Of a stretch of 16,685 nucleotides of DNA, positions 1 through 6,766 are shown piece by piece. The stretch spans positions 1 to 16,685 of the forward strand of contig LFFH01000027.1 of NCBI GenBank assembly GCA_001510455.1. Reading direction: 5' to 3'. Numbering within the stretch: the stretch's first letter is position 1; the number at the start of each line of letters is the position of its first letter. Position numbers and translations under genes: made by a program. This DNA is from Actinobacteria bacterium casp-actino8. GTDB lineage: Bacteria > Actinomycetota > Acidimicrobiia > Acidimicrobiales > Ilumatobacteraceae. The notes under the pieces are model-generated. The model was given only the letters and a program-made list of their open reading frames with translations. It was not told where the DNA came from and did no database searches.

Positions 1-432
1 CTCGGTGAACAGAGTGTCCGGACTCTCGATGTCGTAGCCGCTCTCGAGGAGAATGCGCTCGAGTTGAAGCACGTCGGGACCTTCGCTTCCGACCGTGAGT
101 GTGCGATAGAACGGAGTGGTCCCGTCGACGGCGATCGATGCTCGACCGTCGACGGCGACGAGTCGGTCTCCGGCCTCGATCGTTTCTCCTTCGGTGACGA
201 GAACATCGGAGATGCGCCCATCGACGCTCGACGACACTGTGTACACGTCGTCACGCCGCACTTCACCCGAGACTGACAGAACATCGGACAGGGATCGCCG
301 TTCGACGGCCCGAGGAGTGATGATGAGCCCATTGGTGCTGTCGTCACCCCGCAGAGAGACACCGATCGCCACTCCACCTCCCGCGACCGCGAGAACGAGA
401 ATCGCCGAGAGAATCCGGCGTGATGTCTTCAT
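1..432 (-). CDS. HlyD-like efflux adaptor with peptidoglycan-binding domain (C-terminus outside window)
   Basis: This is the first 144 codons of a gene that runs off the left edge. The protein starts MKTSRRILSAILVLAVAGGG, a basic N-terminus followed by one hydrophobic helix (about residues 6-26), so it is a signal anchor or signal peptide. About residues 41-100 resemble the barrel/lipoyl-like part of periplasmic adaptors: VSGEVRRDDVYTVSSSVDGR, then ISDVLVTEGETIEAGDRLVA. Near residue 117 begins VGSEGPDVLQLERILLESGY, typical of a PG_binding_1 repeat. In Gram-positive actinobacteria such adaptors usually accompany MacB-type ABC exporters, which would lie to the left. The ATG comes one base after the stop of the lipoprotein gene, so translation is probably coupled. 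The family is clear; the substrate is unknown. Confidence 0.75.
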   Translation of the reverse strand, partial: MKTSRRILSAILVLAVAGGGVAIGVSLRGDDSTNGLIITPRAVERRSLSDVLSVSGEVRRDDVYTVSSSVDGRISDVLVTEGETIEAGDRLVAVDGRASIAVDGTTPFYRTLTVGSEGPDVLQLERILLESGYDIESPDTLFTE

Positions 433-433
433 G

Positions 434-1117
434 TCAGCCTCCGGACGATCCGTTGTTCGAAATTCCAGTCTCGGAGAGGCACTGGTCGAGGTCCCGTTGG
501 TCGAGGGTTCCGTCGGGACTCTCGAAGCGGTTGGGAGTGATGAGGCCCTTTTCGTCGACCTGCGTTTCGATGGTCCAGCCCCTCTTCTTCAGACAATCCG
601 ACAACGACTTGAAGGATTCGTTGCGAGTGCGAACCTCGTCGGGTGAGAGATCGCCACGGGCCTGAGCGGTCTCACGTAGAGCGTCGACGATCTTGCTCCG
701 GGCGGCACAAGTCTGGACCAGGTCCCGATAGCCCGGATCCTGGTAAGCAGGATTCGACTGGTCCTGCAGATTTCCTCGGATGGTCTCTCCGGCGTCTTCG
801 ATGCAGGACTTGAAGTTGGCATACGCGTCGAAGAGCTTGAGTTCGGCGGGCCGATCGTCCTGGTTCGTCGGAAGGGTCGTGTCGACGACAGTGGGCTCCG
901 AGTTCACGACACCGATCTCGACGTCGGTCGTTTTCGTGGAGACGTCGGAGGCCGAAGCGACCCGCACGGCCGGCACCGGAATGGTCGAACGCATGGCCAC
1001 GACTTCGGCCGGCGTCATGACCACCAGATCGTCGAGGAGACGTACTTCGACGGCGTCGGAGGAACCTCCAGCACAGCCGGCCAGCAACGGCACAGCGAGA
1101 ACGAGGAGCCGCCGCAT
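434..1117 (-). CDS. Secreted lipoprotein with four paired cysteines, function unknown
   Basis: A 227-residue protein with a short lipoprotein signal: RR at 2-3, a hydrophobic core, and a lipobox LLAGC ending at Cys15, followed by a Gly/Ser linker. It should therefore be anchored on the outer face of the membrane. Besides the lipid cysteine there are four more (105, 137, 175, 213). They fall in two similar blocks: Cys-x4-Gly-x-Thr-Ile followed later by Arg-Asp-Leu-x-x(x)-Cys. This suggests an internal duplication with two disulfides. The gene starts nine bases after the acyltransferase stop and ends one base before the adaptor start, so it belongs to the same transcript. It is most likely an accessory protein of the exporter whose adaptor follows. 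I do not recognise a named family. Confidence 0.7.
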   Translation of the reverse strand: MRRLLVLAVPLLAGCAGGSSDAVEVRLLDDLVVMTPAEVVAMRSTIPVPAVRVASASDVSTKTTDVEIGVVNSEPTVVDTTLPTNQDDRPAELKLFDAYANFKSCIEDAGETIRGNLQDQSNPAYQDPGYRDLVQTCAARSKIVDALRETAQARGDLSPDEVRTRNESFKSLSDCLKKRGWTIETQVDEKGLITPNRFESPDGTLDQRDLDQCLSETGISNNGSSGG

Positions 1118-1126
1118 GGGAACTGT

Positions 1127-2059
1127 CTAGTCGCCCATGTCCGAATCGAGCGAGCCATGGGGCCAGCCCGGGTCACTCGGCCAATTGGGTTGGAGCAGAT
1201 GCCATTGATCGGGTGCTCGACGGATGAGACCGGCGAGTTCATCAGCGAGAGTCTGAGTGCAGCTCTGCACGGTCTCACGGAGACCACGACCATGACGATC
1301 GGTGTCGATCGGAGGCCTCACGACGGCATGATGGCCCGAACCGCGCCCTTGGAAGTACACCGCAGTCGGCAACAGAGGGGCACCGGTTCGCGACGACAGA
1401 GTCGCCGGTCCGGCGGGAAGCAGAGTCCGCTCACCGAGGAAGTCGACCGCAACCCCGGAACCCGAGATGAACCGGTCGCTCAGGAGGCACACGATCTCAT
1501 TACGTCGAAGAGCGCTCAACACCACCCCGCCGGCCTCGGGTCCGAGCGGAACGACCGTCATCCCGAATTCGCGCCTCAACTCGACGAACCATTCGAAGAG
1601 TTCGGGTGGATCGAGTCTCTCGACGACGACGGTCATCGGGATCCCCTGGTCGGTGATCCAGCGGCCGGCCCACTCCCAGCCCCCGAGATGAGGCAGCGCG
1701 ACCACGACACCACGTCCGCTCGACAGACCGTTCTTCACGTGCTCGAACCCGTCGATGGTGAAGTGTCGGGCGACGGAACGGGCCGAGATCGACGGGAGTC
1801 GAAAACTCTCGAGGTAATAGCGCGCGTAGTTGTCGAACACCGCGGACACCATGCGTCGGCGCCGAGAGATCGACAACTCGGGCACGACGCGTGCGAGGTG
1901 ACGATCCACCATCTGACGCTTCTCGCCCGAAGCCAAAAGGGCGGGTAGGGCGACACCCTTCGCGACGACATCGGACAACGGCATGGGAACGAGGCGAGAG
2001 GCCACGGCTCCCAATCGGTAGCCGGCCACGGTCAGAGTGGCCGGGCGCCGAGAACTCAC
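1127..2059 (-). CDS. patA: Phosphatidylinositol mannoside acyltransferase (PatA-like, LpxL/HtrB family)
   Basis: A 310-residue lysophospholipid acyltransferase-like protein of the LpxL/HtrB family. In mycobacteria the orthologue next to pgsA acylates a mannose of phosphatidylinositol mannoside at the cytoplasmic face of the membrane. Visible motifs are the H-x4-E catalytic box in HLGGWEWAG (His124, Glu129), SDRFISGSGVAVDFLGE (194-210), and the C-terminal APDQWHLLQPNW (282-293) typical of the family. The reading frame is open further upstream, but the GTG at 2059 overlaps the pgsA stop by four bases (GTGA) and gives the normal family length, so I chose it. The position after pgsA supports the PatA assignment. 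No pimA-like glycosyltransferase follows in the window, so the exact acceptor lipid is an inference. Confidence 0.82.
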   Translation of the reverse strand: MSSRRPATLTVAGYRLGAVASRLVPMPLSDVVAKGVALPALLASGEKRQMVDRHLARVVPELSISRRRRMVSAVFDNYARYYLESFRLPSISARSVARHFTIDGFEHVKNGLSSGRGVVVALPHLGGWEWAGRWITDQGIPMTVVVERLDPPELFEWFVELRREFGMTVVPLGPEAGGVVLSALRRNEIVCLLSDRFISGSGVAVDFLGERTLLPAGPATLSSRTGAPLLPTAVYFQGRGSGHHAVVRPPIDTDRHGRGLRETVQSCTQTLADELAGLIRRAPDQWHLLQPNWPSDPGWPHGSLDSDMGD

Positions 2060-2748
2060 TGTGAACGACGACGCTCGCTCAGGAACCGAGCACGACGATC
2101 GATTCGCGCCGCACGTCGCGACTGTCGACGTGTACGTCGTTTCTCGATACGAGCCGCCGTGATCGGAGCCACGGCCGCCTGCTTCCAGACCTTCACGAAT
2201 CTCTGGACCGCCGTGACGGTCACGAGAACGAGCATCACCCACATGATCGGGATGAGCGCCACCGGGAAGAGCAGCCCGAGGCACAAGAGAATGATTCGCT
2301 CAGCGCGCTCCATGAGCCCGCCTTTGGCCGAGAGACCGAGCGACTCGGCTTTGGCGCGCTGGTACGAGATGACGCCGCTCATGAGCGCAACCGCCATCGG
2401 GAGAATCGTCAAGTGAGGAGACTCCTCGCTGGCGAAGTACCAGGCGACGCCACCGAACAGCAAGGAATCGGTCACTCGATCGATCACCGAGTCGAAAAAG
2501 GCCCCTCGCTGGCTGGACGAATTGGAGGCCTTGGCCAGCGCCCCGTCGAGCAGATCGGGCAGCGCCGCCAGGACGACGAGCAACAACCCGAGAGCGAACC
2601 ATCCGAAACCGATCGCAACAGCGGCACCAGCCGCCACGACCAGCCCGGCAACGGTCAGGTGATCGGGCGTGAGCCGCGTTCGACGCAACCGGTCCCCGAT
2701 CGGCTTCACCGCCTTCTCGATGGGGGCGCGCATGTGACCGTCGAACAT
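2056..2748 (-). CDS. pgsA: Phosphatidylinositol phosphate synthase (CDP-alcohol phosphatidyltransferase)
   Basis: A 230-residue integral membrane enzyme. By family it joins CDP-diacylglycerol and inositol 3-phosphate to make phosphatidylinositol phosphate. The CDP-alcohol phosphotransferase signature is complete, with four aspartates at 65, 68, 86 and 90 and the two conserved glycines at 69 and 82. The usual DGxxAR is DGALAK here, so Lys73 replaces Arg. The stretch ISYQRAKAESLGLSAKGGLM, followed by ERAERII, closely resembles actinobacterial PIP synthases rather than PGP synthase. Several hydrophobic helices follow. The C-terminal 30 or so residues are very basic (RRTRRQSRRAARIDRRARF). No Shine-Dalgarno is visible; a -10-like TAGACT lies seven bases before the ATG. 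A second ATG (Met6) is possible. Confidence 0.88.
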   Translation of the reverse strand: MFDGHMRAPIEKAVKPIGDRLRRTRLTPDHLTVAGLVVAAGAAVAIGFGWFALGLLLVVLAALPDLLDGALAKASNSSSQRGAFFDSVIDRVTDSLLFGGVAWYFASEESPHLTILPMAVALMSGVISYQRAKAESLGLSAKGGLMERAERIILLCLGLLFPVALIPIMWVMLVLVTVTAVQRFVKVWKQAAVAPITAARIEKRRTRRQSRRAARIDRRARFLSERRRSQ

Positions 2749-2755
2749 GCCACGG

Positions 2756-2761
2756 AGTCTA
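2756..2761 (-). promoter_or_regulatory. Candidate -10 element (TAGACT) for leaderless pgsA
   Basis: On the minus strand TAGACT matches the actinobacterial TANNNT -10 and ends seven bases before the pgsA ATG. Transcription would start at or next to the start codon, which fits the lack of a ribosome binding site. No convincing -35 is seen. It lies in the 54-base gap after the membrane-protein gene, the longest break between thrS and patA. This is pattern evidence only. Confidence 0.35.
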
Positions 2762-2802
2762 CGAAGCCGAGCCTGACTGATGTGCTCTCCGTCGGTCGCG
2801 TG

Positions 2803-3306
2803 TCACGCGGGAAGGTCTGTCCAGTCCTCGTCGCAGGGCTGGACCAGGACCTGAACCACTTCACCGTCCACCGCATCCACGAGCACGAGACCCCGCTGAC
2901 GGGGTGGGTTCTCGTCCGAGTAGCACAGGACCCGCCAGGTGGGGCGACTTCTGAACCCACGCCAGACCTGTTGGGCCGATGCGTGACCGATGGAGAACCC
3001 CACGGCAGTTCCGGCGCGGCCGAGTGCGTCGTGTTCGTCGAGCTTCATGCGCCAACCGGAAGTGAACGAATACAGCCCGACCAGAGCGACGACGACTCCC
3101 CCGAGAGTCAGGCCCGGATTGGACAGGATCGACGTGTCACTCGACAAGGCCGACAAGACCGCCGTGGCGATCCCACTGACCAGGTAGATCGTTCCGGGTA
3201 CGCGACGACGACTGTTGTCGGGAAATCCCTCGGCACGAACCGCGAGGTCGGGTACCAGATCGTCGGGAAGTTCATCGGTGTGCTCGTCTCGGCCAGCCAC
3301 GCCCAC
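2803..3306 (-). CDS. Two-helix membrane protein of unknown function in the PI operon
   Basis: A 167-residue protein starting at GTG 3306, three bases after the HIT gene stop; GTG at 3300 is an alternative. The N-terminal 35 residues are hydrophilic and acidic, then mixed (DEHTDELPDDLVPDLAVRAE). Two hydrophobic segments follow at about 38-54 and 65-84. The roughly 80-residue C-terminal part is soluble and probably forms a small beta-rich domain (RPTWRVLCYSDENPPRQRG, then LVLVDAVDGEVVQVLVQP). I recognise no family. Its place between the HIT protein and PIP synthase suggests a role tied to membrane lipid synthesis or to the synthase itself, but that rests on context alone. The basic residues after the second helix (RMK) suggest both ends are cytoplasmic. 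Confidence 0.65.
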   Translation of the reverse strand: MGVAGRDEHTDELPDDLVPDLAVRAEGFPDNSRRRVPGTIYLVSGIATAVLSALSSDTSILSNPGLTLGGVVVALVGLYSFTSGWRMKLDEHDALGRAGTAVGFSIGHASAQQVWRGFRSRPTWRVLCYSDENPPRQRGLVLVDAVDGEVVQVLVQPCDEDWTDLPA

Positions 3307-3309
3307 ACC

Positions 3310-3852
3310 CTACGACGAGGTCGCGGCGAGCCAGCGGGCTCGCAGACGATCAGCGGTCACATCGAGAGGTTCGGGAAGAGTTCGGGTTCGAGCGGTGGCC
3401 GCCAGAAAATTGCCCTCGCCGAGCCACCGAGGCACCACGTGAACGTGGAGGTGACCAGGGACCGATCCCCCCGCCGCTCGCCCGATGTTCAGACCGACGT
3501 TCACGCCCTGTGGGCGAAACTCCGCATTCACGACGTCGACCGCCCGAGTGACCGTCATCCAGAGATCGTCGTGCTCCACGGCACGCAGTTCACCGAGGGT
3601 GGAGACGGCCCGATACGGCACGACCATCGAATGTCCGACCGAGTACGGGTGGAGGTTGAGCACGACGAAGACCTCGGAACTGCGATGCAGGATCAGGGTC
3701 CGTGAATCAGGGAGACCCGATTCGAGGATGTCGATGAAAACGTCACGACTCGCCACCGGTGTGTCGGCCGGCGAGTTCTCCAGTTCGGTGAGATAGCGAT
3801 GTCGCCACCCGGCCCAGAGTCGGAGATCGAGCGAGTCGTCCTCGGAATTCAT
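3310..3852 (-). CDS. HIT-family hydrolase/phosphorylase (Ap4A phosphorylase-like)
   Basis: A 180-residue HIT-superfamily protein with the histidine triad HLHVHVV (His134, His136, His138) inside GHLHVHVVPRW. Upstream are the conserved strands FVVLNLHPYSVGHSMVVPYR and NVGLNIGRAAGGS. This closely matches the mycobacterial thrS-linked HIT protein reported as a diadenosine tetraphosphate phosphorylase; the middle histidine attacks the phosphate. The frame is open into thrS, but the ATG at 3852 lies seven bases after the thrS stop and gives the normal length, so the longer 228-residue reading is rejected. Neither candidate start has a clear ribosome binding site; translation is probably coupled to thrS. 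It may remove the Ap4A that aminoacyl-tRNA synthetases make as a by-product. Confidence 0.85.
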   Translation of the reverse strand: MNSEDDSLDLRLWAGWRHRYLTELENSPADTPVASRDVFIDILESGLPDSRTLILHRSSEVFVVLNLHPYSVGHSMVVPYRAVSTLGELRAVEHDDLWMTVTRAVDVVNAEFRPQGVNVGLNIGRAAGGSVPGHLHVHVVPRWLGEGNFLAATARTRTLPEPLDVTADRLRARWLAATSS

Positions 3853-3859
3853 GGCCGAG

Positions 3860-5821
3860 TCAGACGAGGACCGTTGCTTCGTGAACGACTCGCTCCACGA
3901 AATCGTCGAGCGAAACGTCACGTTCGACGTCGGCTCCACGGGGGTTGACCCCGACTGTCCGATGTGCGACGTCGTCGTCTCCGACCACGAGAACATAGGG
4001 CAACTTGTCCAGCTTCGAGGCCCGAATGCGCTTTCCGAGCGGATCAGAAGCTTCCACGAGATCGACGCGAAGGCCCCGCTCGGTCATGATCCTCACCACC
4101 TCGGTGGCGTAGGGGTGGTGCGCCTCGGCGACCGGCAGCACCCGGACTTGAACCGGCGACAGCCACGTCGGAAACGCGCCGGCGTAGTGCTCCACGAGAA
4201 CGCCGAAGAAACGCTCGATCGAGCCGAAGAGAGCCCGATGCAACATGATCGGCCGGCGGCGACTGCCGTCAGGAGAGACGTACTCGAGTTCGAATCGTTC
4301 GGGAAGATTGAAGTCGCACTGAATGGTCGACAGCTGCCACGTACGTCCGATCGCATCACGCACGTGAATGTCGATCTTGGGACCATAGAACGCAGCATCG
4401 CCATCCTTGACCGAGTATTCGACACCATGGCGTTCGAGAGCCGTCGCAAGAGCTGTGGTCGCCTCGTCCCAGATGTCGTCGGAACCCACGTATTTTGAAG
4501 GGTCCTTAGTGGAGAGGTGAAAGGAGAAGTCGTCGAATCCGAACGCCCGCAGAACGCTCATCACGAAGTCGAGCAAGGAGATGATCTCGTCCTGCAGTTG
4601 CTCGCGGGTGCAATAGATATGGCTGTCGTCCTGTGTGAAACCTCGTATGCGAAGAAGGCCGTGAAGGGTCCCGGCTCTCTCGTAGCGATAGACGGTGCCG
4701 AGTTCGAAGAGCCTCATCGGCAACTCGCGATAACTGCGGGCACGACTTCCGAAGATCAAACAGTGCATCGGACAGTTCATCGGCTTCGGGTAGTAGGTGC
4801 CGTTGTCCATCTCCATGGGCGGGTACATCCCATCGGCATAGAAGTCGAGATGTCCCGAGGTCTGGAACAAGTTCGCGTTCGACAGATGGGGTGTGAAGAC
4901 GAATTGGTAGCCCCCGGATTGGTGGCGTGTGCGGCTGTAGTCCTCCATCAATTTGCGAACGATGGCTCCCTTCGGATGCCACACGGCGAGGCCTCCGCCC
5001 AGTTGCTGTGGGAACGAGAGCAGATCCAGTTCCACGGCCAAGCGACGATGATCCCGCTTCTCGGCCTCGGCCAATCGATGAAGATGTTCGTCGAGAGCTG
5101 TCTTGCTCTCCCACGCCGTTCCGTAAATACGTTGCAGCACGGGACCCTTCTCGCTGCCGCGCCAATAGGCAGCCGACACCTTTTGGAGCTTGAAATGTCC
5201 GAGACGGCCCGTGGACGGGACGTGAGGTCCGAGGCAGAGGTCGACGAATGAATCGGTGTTCCGATAGATGCTCACCTCGTCACCGGAGCCGACCTCGGCC
5301 GCGTCGGTTCCATCAGCGCCACCCGAACGGACTCGTTCGATGATCTCGCACTTGTACGGTTGGTCGACGAAGAGACGCAGCGCCTCGTCGGCCTTGATCA
5401 CCGACCGGACGAAGGGTTGGTCAGCCTTGACGATCTCACGCATTCGGGATTCGACTCGCTCGATGTCGGCTTCCGCGAAGGCAGCTCCGTCGAGATCGAA
5501 GTCGTAGTAGAAGCCGTTCTCGATCGCCGGTCCGATGGTGAACTTGGCCCCCGGGTACAGATCGGTCACTGCCTGAGCCATCACGTGAGCGGTGGAATGA
5601 CGCAAGACGTGCCGACCCTCTTCGGAATCGGCCGTGATGATTCGCACCGTGTCGCCATCGACGAGTGAGCTCGAAAGGTCGGAGAGAGATCCGTTGAGCT
5701 CGGCGGCGACAGCGGCTTTGGCCAGACCCCTCGAGATCGAAGTGGCCAAGTCGAAGGCCGACGAGTTCACGTCGAGCTCCCGCTGCGAGCCATCGGGAAG
5801 TTTCACCGAAATCTGTGTCAC
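3860..5821 (-). CDS. thrS: Threonyl-tRNA synthetase
   Basis: A 653-residue class II aminoacyl-tRNA synthetase that charges tRNA-Thr. It has an N-terminal TGS domain (about 1-65). The editing domain carries HSTAH (His75, His79) and CLGPH (Cys196, His200). In the catalytic core the zinc ligands are Cys350 (NCPMHC), His401 (DDSHIYC) and His528 (MLHRALFGS). Motif 2 is RYERAGTLHGLLRIRGFTQDD (379-399, with Arg379 first), and motif 3 is around HRALFGSIERFFGVLVEHY. The C-terminal anticodon domain starts near 555. All key residues are present and the length is normal. The start is GTG at 5821, 18 bases after the plsC-like gene, with no Shine-Dalgarno but a -10-like TACACT close by. It is probably co-transcribed with the HIT and lipid genes. 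Confidence 0.97.
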   Translation of the reverse strand: MTQISVKLPDGSQRELDVNSSAFDLATSISRGLAKAAVAAELNGSLSDLSSSLVDGDTVRIITADSEEGRHVLRHSTAHVMAQAVTDLYPGAKFTIGPAIENGFYYDFDLDGAAFAEADIERVESRMREIVKADQPFVRSVIKADEALRLFVDQPYKCEIIERVRSGGADGTDAAEVGSGDEVSIYRNTDSFVDLCLGPHVPSTGRLGHFKLQKVSAAYWRGSEKGPVLQRIYGTAWESKTALDEHLHRLAEAEKRDHRRLAVELDLLSFPQQLGGGLAVWHPKGAIVRKLMEDYSRTRHQSGGYQFVFTPHLSNANLFQTSGHLDFYADGMYPPMEMDNGTYYPKPMNCPMHCLIFGSRARSYRELPMRLFELGTVYRYERAGTLHGLLRIRGFTQDDSHIYCTREQLQDEIISLLDFVMSVLRAFGFDDFSFHLSTKDPSKYVGSDDIWDEATTALATALERHGVEYSVKDGDAAFYGPKIDIHVRDAIGRTWQLSTIQCDFNLPERFELEYVSPDGSRRRPIMLHRALFGSIERFFGVLVEHYAGAFPTWLSPVQVRVLPVAEAHHPYATEVVRIMTERGLRVDLVEASDPLGKRIRASKLDKLPYVLVVGDDDVAHRTVGVNPRGADVERDVSLDDFVERVVHEATVLV

Positions 5822-5830
5822 GAAGACGAC

Positions 5831-5836
5831 AGTGTA
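5831..5836 (-). promoter_or_regulatory. Candidate -10 element (TACACT) before thrS
   Basis: TACACT on the minus strand fits TANNNT and ends nine bases before the GTG of thrS, inside the 18-base gap after the acyltransferase gene. It could give a nearly leaderless internal transcript. No good -35 is visible, and read-through from upstream may be enough, so this is weak. Confidence 0.25.
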
Positions 5837-5839
5837 CGG

Positions 5840-6664
5840 TCAGTGGGCGGCGGACATCGATCCGTTTCGCTCGACTCCCGACTCCGCAGTCTCCACCTCG
5901 GGAACTGTGTCGGTCCGTCCGGAGCCATCGGAGATCGTCGCCACCGGCGTACTCGCGTCGGACGAACGACCGGCGTAGACGTTCTTATACACCTGGCCAG
6001 TCATCTCCCGGATCTCGAACATCACCTCGTCGATCATGGAGCGCCACCCGCGATGTTGCTCGCTTTCCGGGGTACCGGCGGGTACGTGTCGTTCGGGAAG
6101 TACAGGGCGCCCGATGGTGATCGAACACTGCTTGAACAACTTCGGAAGTCTCGCGTCAGGGGGCTGAATGGCATCGGTCCCGATGATGCCGACGGGATAG
6201 ATCGGACAGCCGATGCTGACCGCAAGTCGAGCCGCACCAGTGCGACCCTTGTACAGGCATCCGTCGCGCGAACGCGTGCCTTCAGGAAACATCGCGAACA
6301 ACTCTCCACGTTCGAGAACCAGGCTCGCAGCGTCGAGGGCGTCTTGGCTCTTCTCGCCACCACTTCGATCGATCGGAATCATGCCGAGCATCGGGAAGAG
6401 AACTTTCGTCTTCCACGAATCCATGTATTCGGCTTTACCGACGAAGGAAACGTTGCGCGGCGCCGTCATCATGATGAACGCCGAATCGAGAAAGCTGATG
6501 TGATTGGGGCAGAGGATCGCCGGGCCGTCGTCCGGCAGGCGATCGAGACCATCGATCTCGATCGACCACAGGCGACGACCGATAGGGGCCACGACTCGGC
6601 GCGCTCTCGACTGAAGTTTTCCGGCTCCTTGCGCTCGAACTGCCACGGCTCCTCCCGTCTTCAT
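5840..6664 (-). CDS. 1-acyl-sn-glycerol-3-phosphate acyltransferase (PlsC family)
   Basis: A 274-residue LPLAT-family enzyme that by homology transfers an acyl chain to lysophosphatidic acid, giving phosphatidic acid, the precursor of CDP-diacylglycerol used by the PIP synthase downstream. The catalytic H-x4-D box is NHISFLD (Asn54, His55, Asp60). Block III is FPEGTRS (126-132), and GRTGAARLA (140-148) plus CPIYPVGIIGTD follow, all in the expected order. The N-terminus is basic (RAQGAGKLQSRARR). The last 45 or so residues are Ser/Thr/Glu-rich, without a recognisable domain, and probably disordered. The ATG at 6664 follows a 102-base gap holding a palindrome, which may be the regulatory region for this gene and those after it. 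Other LPLAT acceptors cannot be excluded. Confidence 0.87.
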   Translation of the reverse strand: MKTGGAVAVRAQGAGKLQSRARRVVAPIGRRLWSIEIDGLDRLPDDGPAILCPNHISFLDSAFIMMTAPRNVSFVGKAEYMDSWKTKVLFPMLGMIPIDRSGGEKSQDALDAASLVLERGELFAMFPEGTRSRDGCLYKGRTGAARLAVSIGCPIYPVGIIGTDAIQPPDARLPKLFKQCSITIGRPVLPERHVPAGTPESEQHRGWRSMIDEVMFEIREMTGQVYKNVYAGRSSDASTPVATISDGSGRTDTVPEVETAESGVERNGSMSAAH

Positions 6665-6724
6665 CGAACGATACCGAGCACCGGAAGTGGGAGGACCAGG
6701 TATGACCGAAACGACATCTTCCGT

Positions 6725-6738
6725 TCACGTCGACGTGA
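6725..6738. promoter_or_regulatory. 14-bp perfect palindrome, candidate operator upstream of the plsC-thrS unit
   Basis: TCACGTCGACGTGA is its own reverse complement. It sits in the 102-base gap between the mshC stop (6767) and the acyltransferase ATG (6664). A second dyad overlaps it: TGAC-4-GTCA at 6736-6747. There is no T-run, so it does not look like a rho-independent terminator. The size and symmetry fit a dimeric repressor site. Because TCGA and ACGT words are common in this genome, chance is possible. The rest of the gap (6665-6766) shows no clear -35/-10 pair. Confidence 0.4.
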
Positions 6739-6766
6739 CAGTGGTCATTTAGCGCGAAAGAAAGAA

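Noticed and set aside
2060..2284. Longer PatA-like protein with 75 extra N-terminal residues
   Set aside because: The extension overlaps the pgsA C-terminus out of frame and looks like shadow translation; the GTGA overlap start at 2059 is typical.
2413..3705. A 430-codon open frame on the plus strand
   Set aside because: It is antisense to pgsA, the membrane protein and the HIT gene, spans several gene boundaries and has no recognisable motif.
3853..3996. Longer HIT protein starting inside thrS (48 extra residues)
   Set aside because: The extra residues are Ser/Thr-rich, overlap the thrS C-terminus and have no place in the family; the ATG at 3852 gives the usual length.
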